A stretch of 64,000 nucleotides of DNA from Taudactylus pleione (GCA_031769625.1 JAUIMM010000040.1:11162501-11226500), one strand, 5' to 3'. Counted from the first letter of the stretch, positions 12,157 to 24,352 are shown. Notes: generated from the sequence alone by a model not told the origin. Program-made: numbers and translations.

Positions 12157-12780
12157 AAGAAACCACAGTATTGGACTGTAGCAGCCAGGCTGTCAAGCAC
12201 CAATGCAGACAGAATCTTGCACTGTTTTGTGGGAGAGAGGTGTTTAAATAGGGCACCCAATTAAAGAGGAAGAAGCCCAATGGAGCAGAGCTGATGACTT
12301 GGTTATTTGGATGGGCCTTGCAAAGACGGCAACCACTAGAGGCCAAACAGGAGGCAGTGCTGACAAGATGGTGATGCCCATAGGAATGCTGCAGGAGTTA
12401 AGACTGGCCAGTACCGGTAAAGCTGATGCCAAGGGTAGTGGTGAAGGATGCTAGCCAAGCCCCCAGTACTAACAATCAACCAGAATAGGTCGTGGTTTAC
12501 CGTGGTGAGTGACAAATAGCCTCTTAAAGGAAATCCCCTATTCTGAAAACAGTTTATATTATATTAATATCCAGTCCCCACTGGAATACAGCTTTCTAAG
12601 TCTGGAGGTTATGTGTCATTTTATGTAATACCTGTCCAGTTCAAAGATGGTCAGAAACCAGAACCCCGCTAATAATTAAATCAGGTCCATTTGCAAAATG
12701 GCTACATTTGCCACATTTATAGCACCCCTTTATAAAATGAATCTGTCTATTCCATTATACTTCTTTATTATTCATACTAG

Positions 12781-13285
12781 GGCCTATACTAGGGATTACA
12801 CAAGGAAGCGGCTGTGCAATACATTCCAATGCAGCAGGAGGTATCTGTAGGAAATAGACACCTCCTGCATGCATCTGTGATCCAAGTGCTGTGTCCATAG
12901 ACGCTGCCCTGGATCACCATTGCAACCATGGCGCAATGATGGTTGCTGCTTTGGCCAGGCTGCTTAAGCTGAGACTTACTCAGTCTGCCTTATGGAATTG
13001 GACAGCCTAGTCCAGGAAGTCTGTGTCCGACCACGCAGACCCTGGGCTCGGCACACCTTCAAAACAGGGGGTATGACACCACCATTTTGAAGAATGGTTC
13101 TGGTCACCTCCCCCACTCCGCCCCCCAAATGCTGCATTATGACGATAATAAGGGGGTGTCTGCGAGCGAGCATGCAGGACCTGTTCTGCATATGCGCAAA
13201 ATGGGTCATGCACCTGCACAGACCCAGAACCATTGGAGATGTGTGCAAACCATTATGTTTGCGTAAATCTCTGTATCAGGCCCAA
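12781..13285. mobile_element. Possible MITE with GGGCCT/AGGCCC ends
   Basis: Starts with GGGCCTATAC and ends with GTATCAGGCCC. The interior is GC-richer than its surroundings. The inverted termini are short and I could not confirm a target duplication. Confidence 0.4.
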
Positions 13286-13289
13286 TGTT

Positions 13290-14400
13290 CGGCTTAGTTG
13301 GAAGTACATATTTTAATAATGTATCAAACATTAAAATGATCCAATTTGTACTAGTTACTGTAATATATTTCTTATGTGAATTAAAGATGGTTATATGTAG
13401 ATGTGTCCTTATACACTGTGGCTTTGGTCCTGCCAAATACTGTAGCCCCTCTTGGTGAACCAGGTTCAAGGAGACTTGACTGTGCTGAGTGTCTCTCATT
13501 TATAATGTGCCTCTTTTTCGCATAAATAAAACAACTTTAGCTAAAATTGCACATGTTTTGTCTACTAGATGTCTTGTTTGCTTTACAAATTTAAAATAAG
13601 CCAACGGCAGCAATGAATCAATAATATACTATTTAGTTTATTTTCAGTACAATTTAAATTATTGAAATAATGCACAATTTAAATGTTTAGAATGACAGTT
13701 CAACATAATGTTATAATATGACAGTCTTGTTTGCCTTTTACAGGAGAAGATATGAAAGCAAAATGCTTAATTACATTCATAAATATGTAGAAATCCCATA
13801 ACTATCATTTTAATTAGCTCTTAAGGCTGTATTTTATTCATTCAACCTACAGTAATAGGTCAGGGTTTGCTAAAGACAGAGAGAAAGTAAGGTAGTACTT
13901 CATGCTTTTTTAATGAATACAAAAATGTTGGAGGTTATCTAAGGTGATGTAAACTGAGAAAGTCCACTAAAATGAGTTTACTGTTTTTATCTACTATATA
14001 TACAGTAGATAGACGTTGTAAAGTAACTTGCCTGCCAAGAGCCGAGTGCCTTTTAACAGTACACTACAGTACCACTGTTTCCTATCAGCTCTAAAAGCAG
14101 AGTTACAGTATTAGTTATAGTCAAGTGCAAGTGCTAATTGTTCTCTTTATGATTTGCTTTTCATTTAATTCTTAATCTATTTGTGTATTTTCAGTTTTAA
14201 AAGTTCTTTAAGAAAATGAAATCAGTTCAGTATGTAGTAAATTCAAATATATTATATAACAAAACTTTAGTTTAAGCTGAAATCTGTTTTAATAAATTAT
14301 TGTGTGGTACAATTATTTGTGCTAATTTCCTAATTTCTTTTCACATTATTATTCATTTACCACACTGTTCTAGCTGACAAAAGAAAACACAGGACAATTG
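13290..14400. other. AT-rich intronic stretch
   Basis: No recognised repeat, RNA or coding remnant. Unique-looking sequence in which intronic regulatory elements could sit, but nothing specific is visible. Confidence 0.4.
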
Positions 14401-14406
14401 ATTTGT

Positions 14407-14449
<43 letters not shown>

Positions 14450-14451
<2 letters not shown>

Positions 14452-14635
14452 ATATAGGGGTGCACTCTGACCAGACTTCAGCCAGTTCATTTGGGTTGAG
14501 AAAATGTATTCCATAATGACAGAAAAATCCGACGTTTCCAAATAGAACCAAAACGTCTGATTTTTCTGTCATTATGGAACAAAGTTTCTCAACCTAAATG
14601 AATGGGCTGAAGTCTGGTGAGTGCACCCCTATATT
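14450..14635. mobile_element. Foldback MITE next to a TA/CA microsatellite
   Basis: Arms CAATATAGGGGTGCACTC / GAGTGCACCCCTATATTG extend inward with matching CAGACTTCAGCC and TGACAGAAAAATC segments, so nearly the full 186 bp is palindromic. It directly follows a (TA)n(CA)n tract. A related GTGAGTGCACCCC end occurs near 47500, also beside (TA)n. Confidence 0.8.
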
Positions 14636-14720
14636 GTATTACACATCATTACCCAGACTGAATATTGATGTTGCACCCCAGCAACTATATTACACTGAAG
14701 TGTGTGCATACTATTTAGAG

Positions 14721-14755
<35 letters not shown>

Positions 14756-14758
<3 letters not shown>

Positions 14759-15263
14759 ACACAGAGTACAAAAGCATTGTGGGGAGATGTGTAATGGCTG
14801 CCATATGAGCAGAGCTCAGGTGAGGCTGCTGGTGGACACAGTCAGACAGTCCAGGTGGGGCTGCAATGTGAGTGAAGCAGACCAGGTGGTCAGGATCATA
14901 CCTGCAAGGAGGCATGCAGATCCATATACCTCTGACACTGTCCTTGTGAGAGGCGGCAGCCAGCAAGCTGAGAAAACTATACCAGGCCAGGAGGCCAGTG
15001 TCCAGTCCTGCATGTGGCAGGAAGGACCTCAAATCTCAGAGACTTTCATACAGATTAGCTGCTTCTATAGAGAGGGTTCATGAAGTGAGCTAGTGCCCTA
15101 AGAAAGGGCTATGTTGTTTATTATTTTATTTCTGTTTCCTGATTTCCATGCTGAAGTAAAAGCACCATTTTCATTTGTTTTACTGAAATGCCATGTGTGG
15201 ACTCTAATTCTGCATCTAATCACTGCACCACTAACACCAACCTTACAAGCTAATTACCCCACA
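14756..15263 (+). repeat. 5' LTR, left end missing
   Basis: This segment is collinear with 18414-18932 with scattered substitutions (by eye mid-90s percent identity). It ends in TACCCCACA, the CA end of the LTR. The first roughly 65 bp of the LTR are missing and a (TA)n tract (14725-14755) occupies their place. It is followed by TGGTGGAGA at 15274-15282, a plausible primer-binding site start complementary to a tRNA 3' end (alanine-like for the first nine bases). Confidence 0.85.
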
Positions 15264-15903
15264 AGATTACAATATGGTGGAGAATGCGGGCATAAAGATT
15301 CTATGCACACAGGTTTATGCAACAAGATCTGCACAGAAAGTGGATTACAGCAACTAATGGAAATATGGATGTTTACTGCACCTGCATAGTGGACTCAACA
15401 GTGCAATGCTCATCAGGGTGGTGAGTGTAGATAATAGTCTGTTGTGTTGTTTAAACAAAAAAAAAATTGTCTGCAAATGTGCACTATTGCTGCAAGTATA
15501 TTGTTTGTGAAGAGAAATGTGCACTTCCTCAGCATTGGAAGGGTTAAAAGAAGTTGTGTGGTTTATTCTGTTGAAATCAAGCTCATTAATACAAGGTGTG
15601 TCTAATTATGTAGCCTGGACATTTATTTTGCAAAGAAAAGAACAAGTGCTATGTTGATTGCTGGACATTGTAGTTCCACAGAAGTGAAAGCAGGTGCTGT
15701 GTTATATTGTGCTGTAAATACAATTGAAAGTCAAGTGTTGTTACAAGTGAAAGAAGAACTGTGCTAAAAAAAAGGGTTTAAAATTGAAAGGGACAGACAC
15801 CCAATTTATTTTGGAGAGAAACCACTGTGGTTCTAGGTTCTTCATGGTGCTGACATCTATACAAGCTGAACACTGCCTCACTTCTAAATCACCAGACAAC
15901 ATG

Positions 15904-15963
15904 GATGACATGGTGAAGGTATTGCAGATAGCTACAGCAGCTCTGCAAGAAGCCAACAAGCAG
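15904..15963 (+). pseudogene. Short gag-like N-terminal frame of the LTR element
   Basis: The frame reads MDDMVKVLQIATAALQEANK and then stops after one more codon. Starting about 630 bp after the primer-binding site, it sits where an LTR element's first ORF usually begins, and its Gln/Ala-rich helix resembles the start of some vertebrate gypsy-type gag proteins. The resemblance is weak. The frame may originally have continued into the coiled-coil frame before the stop and the MITE insertion. Confidence 0.35.
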
Positions 15964-16033
15964 TAGTGGGCAAGCTCAAGGCCCAAAAAGAAAGTGGTCA
16001 GGGTATGATGCAAGGTCTGTCCAGAAAGGACTA

Positions 16034-16633
16034 AGGGCCTGATTCAGAGCTGCTCGTAAGCGGCCGCTCGTTCGCTCCGAGCGTTGTTTGCCCAACTGCG
16101 CATGCATACGGATTGTTATACGCATGCACGAACCAGTCAGTGCGGTCGAAATTCATGTGCTCACAAAATAGCGAATACCTGATAATTTGAGTGACAGGAG
16201 GAGGCGTATGTGGGTGGTAACGGGGGAAGGTGCTTGAAAACGGGGAGTGGAGATCCGAACGCAGGCGTGCTTAAAGGTCAAAACGGGCGTTTTAAGGGTG
16301 TGCATAATTAAAACAGCAGCGTCATTGACCACGTCACTGGGTTATTTTATAGCCAGAACTGCTCGCAAAATTGTGGTAGCAAAAACCAACCACAAGAATA
16401 ACGAGCAGTTCATACCCTGGTCGATGTACTCGATTAATCTAATAAATAGCGGACATGACGTAGGATGCGAGCGGCCAGGGGGCGTATTTTTTAAAAAAAC
16501 GACCGCAAGTTTTGTTCGCTTGTTCAGACCTAGAGGCATGAACAGACCGCAAAGAGCGAACGGTTCATTTGAATAGCCACCCCTATTTTCTGGACGAGCG
16601 AGCGCTAATTGCGTCCGGCTCTGAATCAGGCCC
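16034..16633. mobile_element. MITE inserted inside the LTR element
   Basis: Inverted ends GGGCCTGATTCAGAGC / GCTCTGAATCAGGCCC; flanks TAA and TAT are compatible with a decayed 3-bp duplication. The interior is GC-rich and CpG-rich, with CGAGCGG motifs. It shares with the element at 63362-63980, in inverse orientation, the stretch around 16190-16275 (GTGACAGGAG, GTGGGTGGTAAC, GGAGTGGAGATCCGAACGCA). Same family, and younger than the LTR element it interrupts. Confidence 0.8.
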
Positions 16634-16717
16634 TATATCAGCCTGGAATAATTTGACAATATGCGTAAAGTTTTGAATTAAGGTAATGCGTATTTTGCTG
16701 GGAAGGTTAATGACTTA

Positions 16718-18345
16718 ATGGAGCAATTAGCTGATGAGAGAAATGTTCATGAACAAGCTGAAAAGAAATTACGGAGTGAATTGTCCACTTTGAAAATGGC
16801 ATTTGAGCAGCAAGAAATAAAAAAACGTGAAGTTCTTAAAGAGACAGACCTCAAATTGGCAGCTATGTCTGAACGCCTTAAGGAAGCTGAATTTTTCCAA
16901 TGTGTTACAAAGTATGAGAATTATGTGCTCCTAGCAAAGAATGATGTATTAGAGCAGGATGTTGTGGAATTGCAGCAAAAGTGTGTGGTACTTCAGCAGG
17001 AAGTGGAAGAATTCAAAGAAGGTGTCCAGAGACATCAGAGTGATGCAGAGCGCGCACAAGTGAAAGTGGCGGATCTGGCTCTGGTGTTAAAAGGAAAAGA
17101 CTCTTTAATTGTTTCCAGATAAGTAAAACTTAAAGATTGTGAATTGGAGAAAAGTTCTCTGGCTTAAGAGTTCTGTGAAGTAAAAGAGAAGTATCTCCAG
17201 ATGCTGCAGACTCGCGCTCAGTGGGAAACTGACAGTGAAGGAAAAGAGATGGAGATGATCCGTCTTGAAGTCAACTGTAAAGAGCAAATACAAAATCTCC
17301 AATCTGACTTAGCTGCAGCTAGATCAGTTACAGAATGTCTGACGGAAAGAAATGCATTCCTGGAGGAAAGTTTGCATAAAGCTACAAAGCATGGCAGGGC
17401 TTGGAAGTTGCAAGAACAGAAGAAGAACCTTGAAAAGTGTCTGCTAAGTACACAGGACCAGTTGCAAAGATTCCAAGCGGAGAGGAATACCAAAGAACTG
17501 GAGTTGCAATGTGTATTAAAAATGGCAGCATCTGAAATAGTTGTATCAAAGTTGGGAAATTCCCTAAAAGTCTGTCTTGGAAAAGTGGATGAGAGTCCTT
17601 GCAGTGACTTTCAGCTCACTGTGATATCTGAGGGTATGAAGTCCTCCAAAAGGGGCACAGGTCCAGAGGGCAAACCTGTGTCCGAAGTTGATAATAAAGA
17701 ACTGACATATAAGATGACCTGTCAAGCAAAGGTGCAGGATGTGCAAAAGTCTACGAAGATAGAAATGGCTTCAAATGATGAGACTCACTTGTTGCCATGT
17801 ATTCAGAGTGATGAGAAGGTGACTCAGTCACACAGTTTTGCAGTGCAAAGCAGAACCTTAAAGAAAGTTAATTCTGAGAGTCTTGTGAAGAATACTACTC
17901 ATGTTTGTGGAACAATGCCTACATGCAAGCTGGATGGAAAATGCAATGCTGCTGAATTTTCTGTGGGGAAGTGGAGTGGTCTCACATGATAAAGCTTGAA
18001 GCAAGTAGTCCTGCTAGACAGTATTTAAAAATAAAGACCTCTGTGGAGGGTGAACATCAACCTGTGCTGGTGGAACATGTTGAAATTGTTCATCATATTT
18101 TCAAGGCTCAAAAAGCGGGAGCACAAGAAAGTCCAAGAGAACTATGCCTTAATGAAGTGGCAGATAGCCATCAAAGCCGTGAGAAAAATTCTGGAATCTG
18201 GAGAATGAGACCCCCAGAGATCACTAGAGTTTATTTAACTGTGGATGCGGAGGATTTCCCTCTTGACGAGAGTGAAGAGGGACATCCTCATGAGAATGCC
18301 TTGTTCCATGTAGCTGAAACCAGGGGTGTCAAGCTGGGGAGGGGG
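16718..18345 (+). pseudogene. Broken coiled-coil/acidic ORF of the LTR element
   Basis: A reading frame of roughly 540 codons, interrupted by two in-frame stops (near 17120 and 17164) and a frameshift near 17965-17985. The first two thirds (16718-17500) are heptad-like, rich in Glu, Lys, Leu and Gln (for example LTERNAFLEESL and LQQEVEEFKEG), which predicts a long coiled coil. The last third is polar and acidic (VDAEDFPLDESEEG) and reaches the purine tract before the 3' LTR. There is no zinc knuckle, protease or polymerase motif. It may be a captured host coiled-coil gene or an unfamiliar structural protein of the element. No function can be assigned. Confidence 0.6.
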
Positions 18346-18348
18346 ATA

Positions 18349-18932
18349 TGTGGCAGTATCACCAGAGATGGTGCTGATAAGCAGCAGATTCTGTGTGTGG
18401 CAGGAGAGATCCGCCCACACAGAGTACAAAAGCATTGTGGGAAGATGTGTAATGGCTGTCATATGACCAGAGCTCAGGTGAGGCTGCTGGTGGACACAGT
18501 CAGACAGTCCAGGTGGGGCTGCAATGTGAATGAAGCAGACCAGGTGGTCAGGATCATACCTGCAGGGAGGCAGGCAGATCCATATACCTCTGACACTGTC
18601 CTTGTGCGAGGCGGCAGCCAACAAGCTGAGAAAGCTATACAAGGCCAGGAGGCCAGTGTCCAGTCCTGAATGTGGTAGGAAGGACCACAAATCTCAGAGA
18701 CTGTGAGAGACTCTCGTGCAGATTAGCTGCTTTTATAGAGAGAGTTCAAGAAGTGAGCTAGTGCCCTAAGAAAGGGCTACGTTGTTTATTATTTTATTTC
18801 TGTTTCCTGATTTCCATGCTGAAGTAAAAGCACAATTTTAATTTTGTATTACTGAAATGCCATGTGTGGACTCTAATTCTGCATCCAATCACTGCACCAC
18901 TAACACCAATCTACCAAGCTAAATACCCCACA
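18349..18932 (+). repeat. 3' LTR, complete
   Basis: 584 bp from TGTGGCAGTATC to TACCCCACA, directly after a purine tract. It includes ATTTTATTT- and AGTAAAAGCA-type sequence in its second half, as in the 5' copy. A (TA)n tract starts about 10 bp after its end. Confidence 0.85.
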
Positions 18933-18984
18933 ACATCACTATATATATATATATATATATATACACATACATAGTTATACACAT

Positions 18985-20550
18985 ACATAGGGCCTGATTC
19001 CAAGATCTATGTTAAAGCAATCACAACTGCATTCTCTCAGGGACTGCACTTGCTAAAATATGCTAATTCCTTCCAAAGCATAACTGAGCATAGGGGCACC
19101 CACTGCTGCATTCTCATATCTGTCTTACGTGCAATGTGGTAAAAATACTGTATGTAACATTGATGCTCATTGGGCAGTCACAAAGAATGTTAGTAAAATC
19201 CAACTAGCAGCAAACACTGCAGCTTTTCTGCGTTCCTCCATATGTAGTGAGCAATTCATCCTAGATCAGATAGCATGAACTGCTTCCCATTATTTACAAA
19301 CATGTGGTTACAATGTTCCATCCCAGTTGTGTATGGCAGCATGGGGCTGGAGCATCTATGGGCAGTAGGGAAGGGATCATATCATGCTTTCCATGACCAC
19401 CAACACATTTCTGAAACACACTTCTGGTTAACCTGGACTGAAAGTACTGGGAAAGAACAAATATAGGGACCCTGGGCTAGAAACTTTTCCACAGGGGATT
19501 CCAAAACAATGGTATGGGGTTAATAAATCACCATCCATCATACTAATAAAATATAAATTATACATAATCAGTTGTTACATAAACTTTCACTTAAATAAAA
19601 AAATCCTCAAATTCTTGCTTACAAATGTATTCATTAAAATCAAATATTGTATTTTAAGGTGATTGTCTATTTTTAAACTAATGAAAATTGTCATTATAAT
19701 CTAAGGGAGCGTTTTTCAACCACTGTGCCATGGCACACTAGTGTGCTGCGAGCGGTTGTCAAGTGTGCTACGAGGTCAGTGCAGTCAGAGCTGACTTTAC
19801 TTGTACTGCTGGCCTGGGCAGTGCTGGACTCTTCAGGGAGGCTCAGGTGCACCTGGGCCGTGACTTATGGAGGATTGTCACGCATGCCTGCACACTGCTC
19901 CTAGCTCTGCACCTAGTGTGCTGAGTCACTGAGTGTAACTGAGAAACCCCAGCCAATGAGGGACAGGACAGGGACAACAGTATACTATTTTCCATCTTCA
20001 GATAAACACAGGTTAAATTAAAATACCCATAACAAACCCATGTCTTTTATTTACATAGCTATACAGCTGAGAGAATAATTTGTCCTTTTAATTTGTTTTT
20101 ACTCTTGTAGTCTTAATTTTAGCAACAACAAAAATATTACTGACAATGTAATGTAGAAGTTTTGTTAGTAAGCTTTCGTAGTGTTATGTGATTGCAAAGC
20201 AAATTGTTTGCGCAATGTGGTATTTAATATGCAGTTTTCTATTCTGTCATCTTCAAATGTTGAAATATTTCTCAAGGTCCAAATAAGTCAATGGGCTGAA
20301 AACTAGATATACAAATAAGGTATTCTTGTATATTGCTGTATCTCTGTAGCTTCTACAGTGCTGAGAAGACATCAGAGCTGAGATAGCATTATAGCATGTG
20401 ACTTGTACTCTTCTGGAACAGAATGTATCCAATAGGTTCTTTTGCTTTCCTAGTTTTATTGAATGTGTTTTTTACACTAGCAATATCAGCCACTTTATAG
20501 TAGCGACATTCTTTGCTAATAATGCCCGTAGGGGTTAAATGTTTTAAGGG
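18985..20550. other. Intronic stretch with decayed repeats
   Basis: GGGCCTGATTCCAAG at 18990 resembles a MITE start, without a visible partner. Around 19710-19990 the CAACCACTGTGCCATGGCAC segment resembles a hAT-derived repeat. The rest is AT-rich and unassigned. Confidence 0.4.
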
Positions 20551-20868
20551 GTTGGATATGGGAACCCCATGGTCGGGATGCCGGTAGTCAGAAAACCGAC
20601 AATGGAATCCCAACAGTAAGAATCCCGACACCATTAGGTAAGTATCCTAACGCTAACTCTTACCCCAGCCCTCCCTCCCTCCCTAATGCCTAAACCTAAC
20701 CTCCCCACTCCCTAAACCTAACCCTCCCCCCTTAGTGTCTTACCCTAAACCTAACTCGCCCCCTAACCATTGATACTTACCTTCGGGATGCTGTCGATCG
20801 GGAATCCTGCACCGACATTTTGACCGTTGGCATTCTGCACGTTGGGGTGCTGACTACCTCCCATTTTA
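20551..20868. mobile_element. Foldback element with telomere-like core, copy 1
   Basis: Arms rich in CGGGATGCCG/GGGATTC motifs surround a core of degenerate CCCTAACCCTAA-like and CCTAAACCTAACC repeats (20690-20770). Characteristic GGTAAGTATC / GATACTTACC junctions lie at each side of the core. The same design recurs near 28085, 35675 and 40800. No coding capacity. Confidence 0.65.
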
Positions 20869-21210
20869 AGCCTTGGAGAGATATAAAGTGGAGATAAATA
20901 AAGTACCAAAGAATCAGCTCCTAGTTGCCATGTTACAGGTTGTGTTTGAAAAATGACAGTTAGGAACTGATTGGTTGATACTTTATCTCTCCCCAAGGCT
21001 TAGTACTGTACATCTAACCCCTAATAGGGCATCAAGGGTGAAGTATTCTAATAAATTTGAAAGGATAGAAAGTATAGCCTGAGAGAGTTTGCTCTCGCTT
21101 TGACCATGGCACCTTTTATATAATCAAAATATTTTGATTATTGCACATTGTTTGAAGTGATGCTTATCAAACAGCAGTGATTTGTCAGTTGATATTAGTT
21201 TAAATTGGAT

Positions 21211-21395
21211 ATTATGTAATAGTCTGCGACTTACAGACACTTTTTAAAATCTGGTGAGTCTACACCATGTTTTAAAGTGGCAATCATTTAAGGGCAAAAT
21301 CAACCTTTTAAATGATTGCAATTTTAAAATATAGGACAGACTCACTGGAATCTCAGTGATGCCTTCAAGTTGCTGACTATTACATATCCCCCTAT
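21211..21395. mobile_element. Foldback MITE
   Basis: GATATTATGTAATAGTC at the left and GACTATTACATATCCCC at the right are inverse copies. Internally TTTTAAAGTGGCAATCATTTAA pairs with AAATGATTGCAATTTTAAAA. About 185 bp, no coding capacity. Confidence 0.7.
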
Positions 21396-21542
21396 GTGAG
21401 TACATTTTGTATGTACAATACAAACATATTCATATGCACATGTAAATCAATGTAATTAAATTGCTAAAATCTGAATGTGACACATTAAATAAGGAACACT
21501 TTGATGTCCACTTAAGCTTACAGATTTTATTTATTTAAATTG

Positions 21543-21546
<4 letters not shown>

Positions 21547-21598
<52 letters not shown>
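21547..21598 (+). repeat. (GT)26 microsatellite
   Basis: 26 uninterrupted GT dinucleotides. Confidence 0.95.
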
Positions 21599-21603
<5 letters not shown>

Positions 21604-21619
21604 GCATTTTCCTGTTTTT

Positions 21620-24140
21620 TAGTAATTTGAAGTTGTCCCATTGACTTTTTAATGTTTAAAAGTTTAACATCTGTTTTAAAGTTTCTTCTGCTGACGTAGA
21701 AGTGTCTTTCATATCATTTCAAGGTAGATTCATGCTATTAAAATGAAAAGGTTTACCTTTGATCTCATATTCCACTTAAGAGTACATTGTCATTACAGTG
21801 TGTTTCCAGGAGAGGAGGAAAATGAAAATTAGGGCATGCTAATGTATTTTGCTATTACATTTTAAAGATATTTCAGATATGATTGATACTTAAATACAGA
21901 TTATTTAGTGCTGTGAAAATAAATTTAATGGCCTGATTTTATGATTGGAATGGAATCTGCTTGAAGAGCTGTTTCACAAGTTAACATATTGAAATTCCAT
22001 TATAAGCATTGGGATATTTATAGTTAAATATTTAGTATTTGCAATATTTTAATAAAAACATGTTAATAAAAATATAATTTCAGCATATACATCTAATAAT
22101 AATGATGACGATGATGATAATTATCATGCCACTTGGAATAAATACTGATTTCTGAGAATAAGGTTTTAGTTATAGCAAGAATTATGAATGAGTAAAGTGA
22201 GATATCACCTTCAATTAATAGACATTATAAAATAATACAGAAATATAAATAACCCAAAGTAAAAATATAACTACAGAAAATCTGATATGGCTAACACCAG
22301 GATTTTTGTTTGTTTGTTTGTTTAAACCTGGCAATGGCCAAAGAGTGTAAGTAGCTTAGGTATTGTAAGATTGCTAACTTTAAACTATTGTGTTCTTTCC
22401 CAGTAGGTAAAGTATATGGAAAAACATCCATAGGATGGGTGTCTCACACACAGAATTTGATAGCCATTACTGCAGTGTCAGCATGTACTGGGTGCTCACT
22501 TTTCTTAATTGCAGCTAACATACAGAGATAGGAACTAGAGATGAGTGGTTAGGTTTTGGCTTGGACCCTTTCGCCACGTTCAGATCTCAGAACGAGGTAA
22601 CATGTCATCTTTAATTGACAAAACATCATCTTTGTCCATGAAAGATTACATTTTGCCTTGTTATGAGATCCAAACTTGGCGGGAAGTCAGTTTATGGGGT
22701 TATACAGTACATAGCATGCAATAGGTCAGAATTATCCATGGACTATAGTTACACCTTTTCACAAATATTTGCATTTTACTATTTTATCACAGTTATATTA
22801 TTTTTTATGTAACTTCATATCCATTTGTTTTGTGGTAGCTGTAATCTGCTTTATCTGTGAAGTAAAGACTTAAGTTAATGTTGACATTTTCATTTTTAAA
22901 ATCTAAGGAATCTTTTAAACTGAATTATAATGCATACTGTATTATGCAAATATCTTATGTAAAAGCCAAGATGACATTAACCTTTTTTTTTATAAATTTG
23001 ACCAAGTATGAATAGGAAGTTTAAGCAAATGTAGCAAGTAAATATGAAAGAAGAATCTCCAAACCAATGTAAGATAGTTAAGAAAATATCACCAATGTCA
23101 AGAAACAGTTACACTTACATATATTCAGGATAGAGCATGGAGGAAAAAGGACTTGGCCTTTCCATAATGTGAAATTAAATTTTTTATGATTGTATCAGAT
23201 TTCTGCTGGAATGTAGAGCACTTATGTACAATATTAGTAAAAACTAGTAAATGTTTTTCAAAAAACTTTAAAGTATTTTAAAAACTGAAATTTTTCAGGC
23301 TCTGATTTGTTGGTTGTAGAGTTTCATTAACTTTTATAATAAATATTTTAAACATTTTTGGATACATACGCTTATGCTGAATTATGGTATCATTAGAAAT
23401 TAATTATGTTATTAGAATGTACTGTGGATTTTATAAAGTATTATCTCATTTGTATACAAATTAAATATATAACCTGCCAAATAACTACATTTTAAATACA
23501 TTATTAAAATGAGTATTATTTTATTTTCAACTATTTGAAAATAAATGGTAAATGATTTACAATTTCTAAGCTTAATATATTTATTTAAACATTAATAATA
23601 TGATGTATTATACTGACCTTTCAATTATTTATAAGTATTTATATATTTTCTCTCTTACATATGATAACATTTCACTCTAGAAAAGAAGTAAGTCAACCAA
23701 TGAAATTGCTGTGTAATAAAAAGGTTAAAAAACCGGTAAAAGCAGAGGCACTCTTCTACTGAAAAATTTCCTGACAAGGACATTCATGAAATCTGAAATT
23801 GGACAACTCATGCATACAACACAAACATATTTAAATTAGTGTGTACATAGGAAATCATTATTACTGTACCATGATTTATACATCTTTGTCTATTTACTTA
23901 CAGTAATAGCTTTTACTCCAGTTACGTATTTTGTATATTGCTAACTACACAAATACTGTTATTCTACTTTAAAAGTAATTAGAATAATGGTTCATGTTTT
24001 AAAAGAAAACAGATAATTTTTCCCCAATTGAAAGACATTAGAATCTGAAATTAAATGAAAGATGGAAAAGAGCAGAAAGCTACAGTACTTGTCACTGCTC
24101 TGCATAATCTAATTAGTTAATATTTGTCTTCTACACATGT
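21620..24140. other. Long AT-rich intronic stretch, mostly unique
   Basis: No open coding region or RNA gene. The one repeat piece recognised is at 22536-22695, starting TAGAGATGAGTGG. It has the same terminus type as the hAT element at 9383 and a matching TTTTGCCT..GAGATCC stretch. The remainder looks unique. Confidence 0.5.
22536..22695 (+). mobile_element. hAT fragment of the TAGAGATGAGCGG family
   Basis: Starts TAGAGATGAGTGGTTAGG. It contains CAAAACATCATC and TTTTGCCTTGTTATGAGATCC, both seen in inverse or direct form near 9230-9300. The second terminus and target duplication were not found. Confidence 0.6.
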
Positions 24141-24152
24141 TTAGACATACAC

Positions 24153-24352
24153 TGGGGTAGATGTATGAAGCAGTAAAAATAGTGGAGAAGTGTACTAGTG
24201 GAGAAGTTACCCATGGCAACTAAACAGCTTCTACCTATCATTTTATAGTATGTACTTGATAAATTCAACCTCAAAGCTGATTGATTGCCATAGGCAATGT
24301 CTCCACTGGCACACTTCTCCACTCTTTTCACTGCTTCAAACATTTATTGTGT
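24153..24352. mobile_element. Foldback MITE
   Basis: The left arm, GGGGTAGATGTATGAAGCAGT through AGTGGAGAAGTGT, has an inverse counterpart at 24295-24352 (ACACTTCTCCACT, CACTGCTTCAAACAT). CATGGCAA / TTGCCATAG lie near the centre. It belongs with the GGGTAAATTTACTAA-type family at 59721. Confidence 0.75.

Larger units (their letters stand above)
14756..18932 (+). mobile_element. Non-autonomous LTR retrotransposon without visible pol
   Basis: Two direct repeats bound a 3.1-kb interior: a 5' LTR at 14756-15263 and a 3' LTR at 18349-18932, with TGTGG/CCACA ends. A primer-binding-like TGGTGGAGA follows the 5' LTR and a purine tract AAGCTGGGGAGGGGGA precedes the 3' LTR. The interior lacks any protease, reverse transcriptase, RNase H or integrase signature in any frame. 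It carries a short frame at 15904-15963, a Harbinger-like MITE (16034-16633), and then a broken coiled-coil frame running to the purine tract. The left flank is lost, so no target duplication can be checked. It probably depended on proteins of another element. Confidence 0.8.

Noticed and set aside
16718..18345. Coiled-coil frame considered as an exon of a host gene
   Set aside because: It lies between matched LTRs, ends at the purine tract, and has no splice signals; better treated as part of the retrotransposon.
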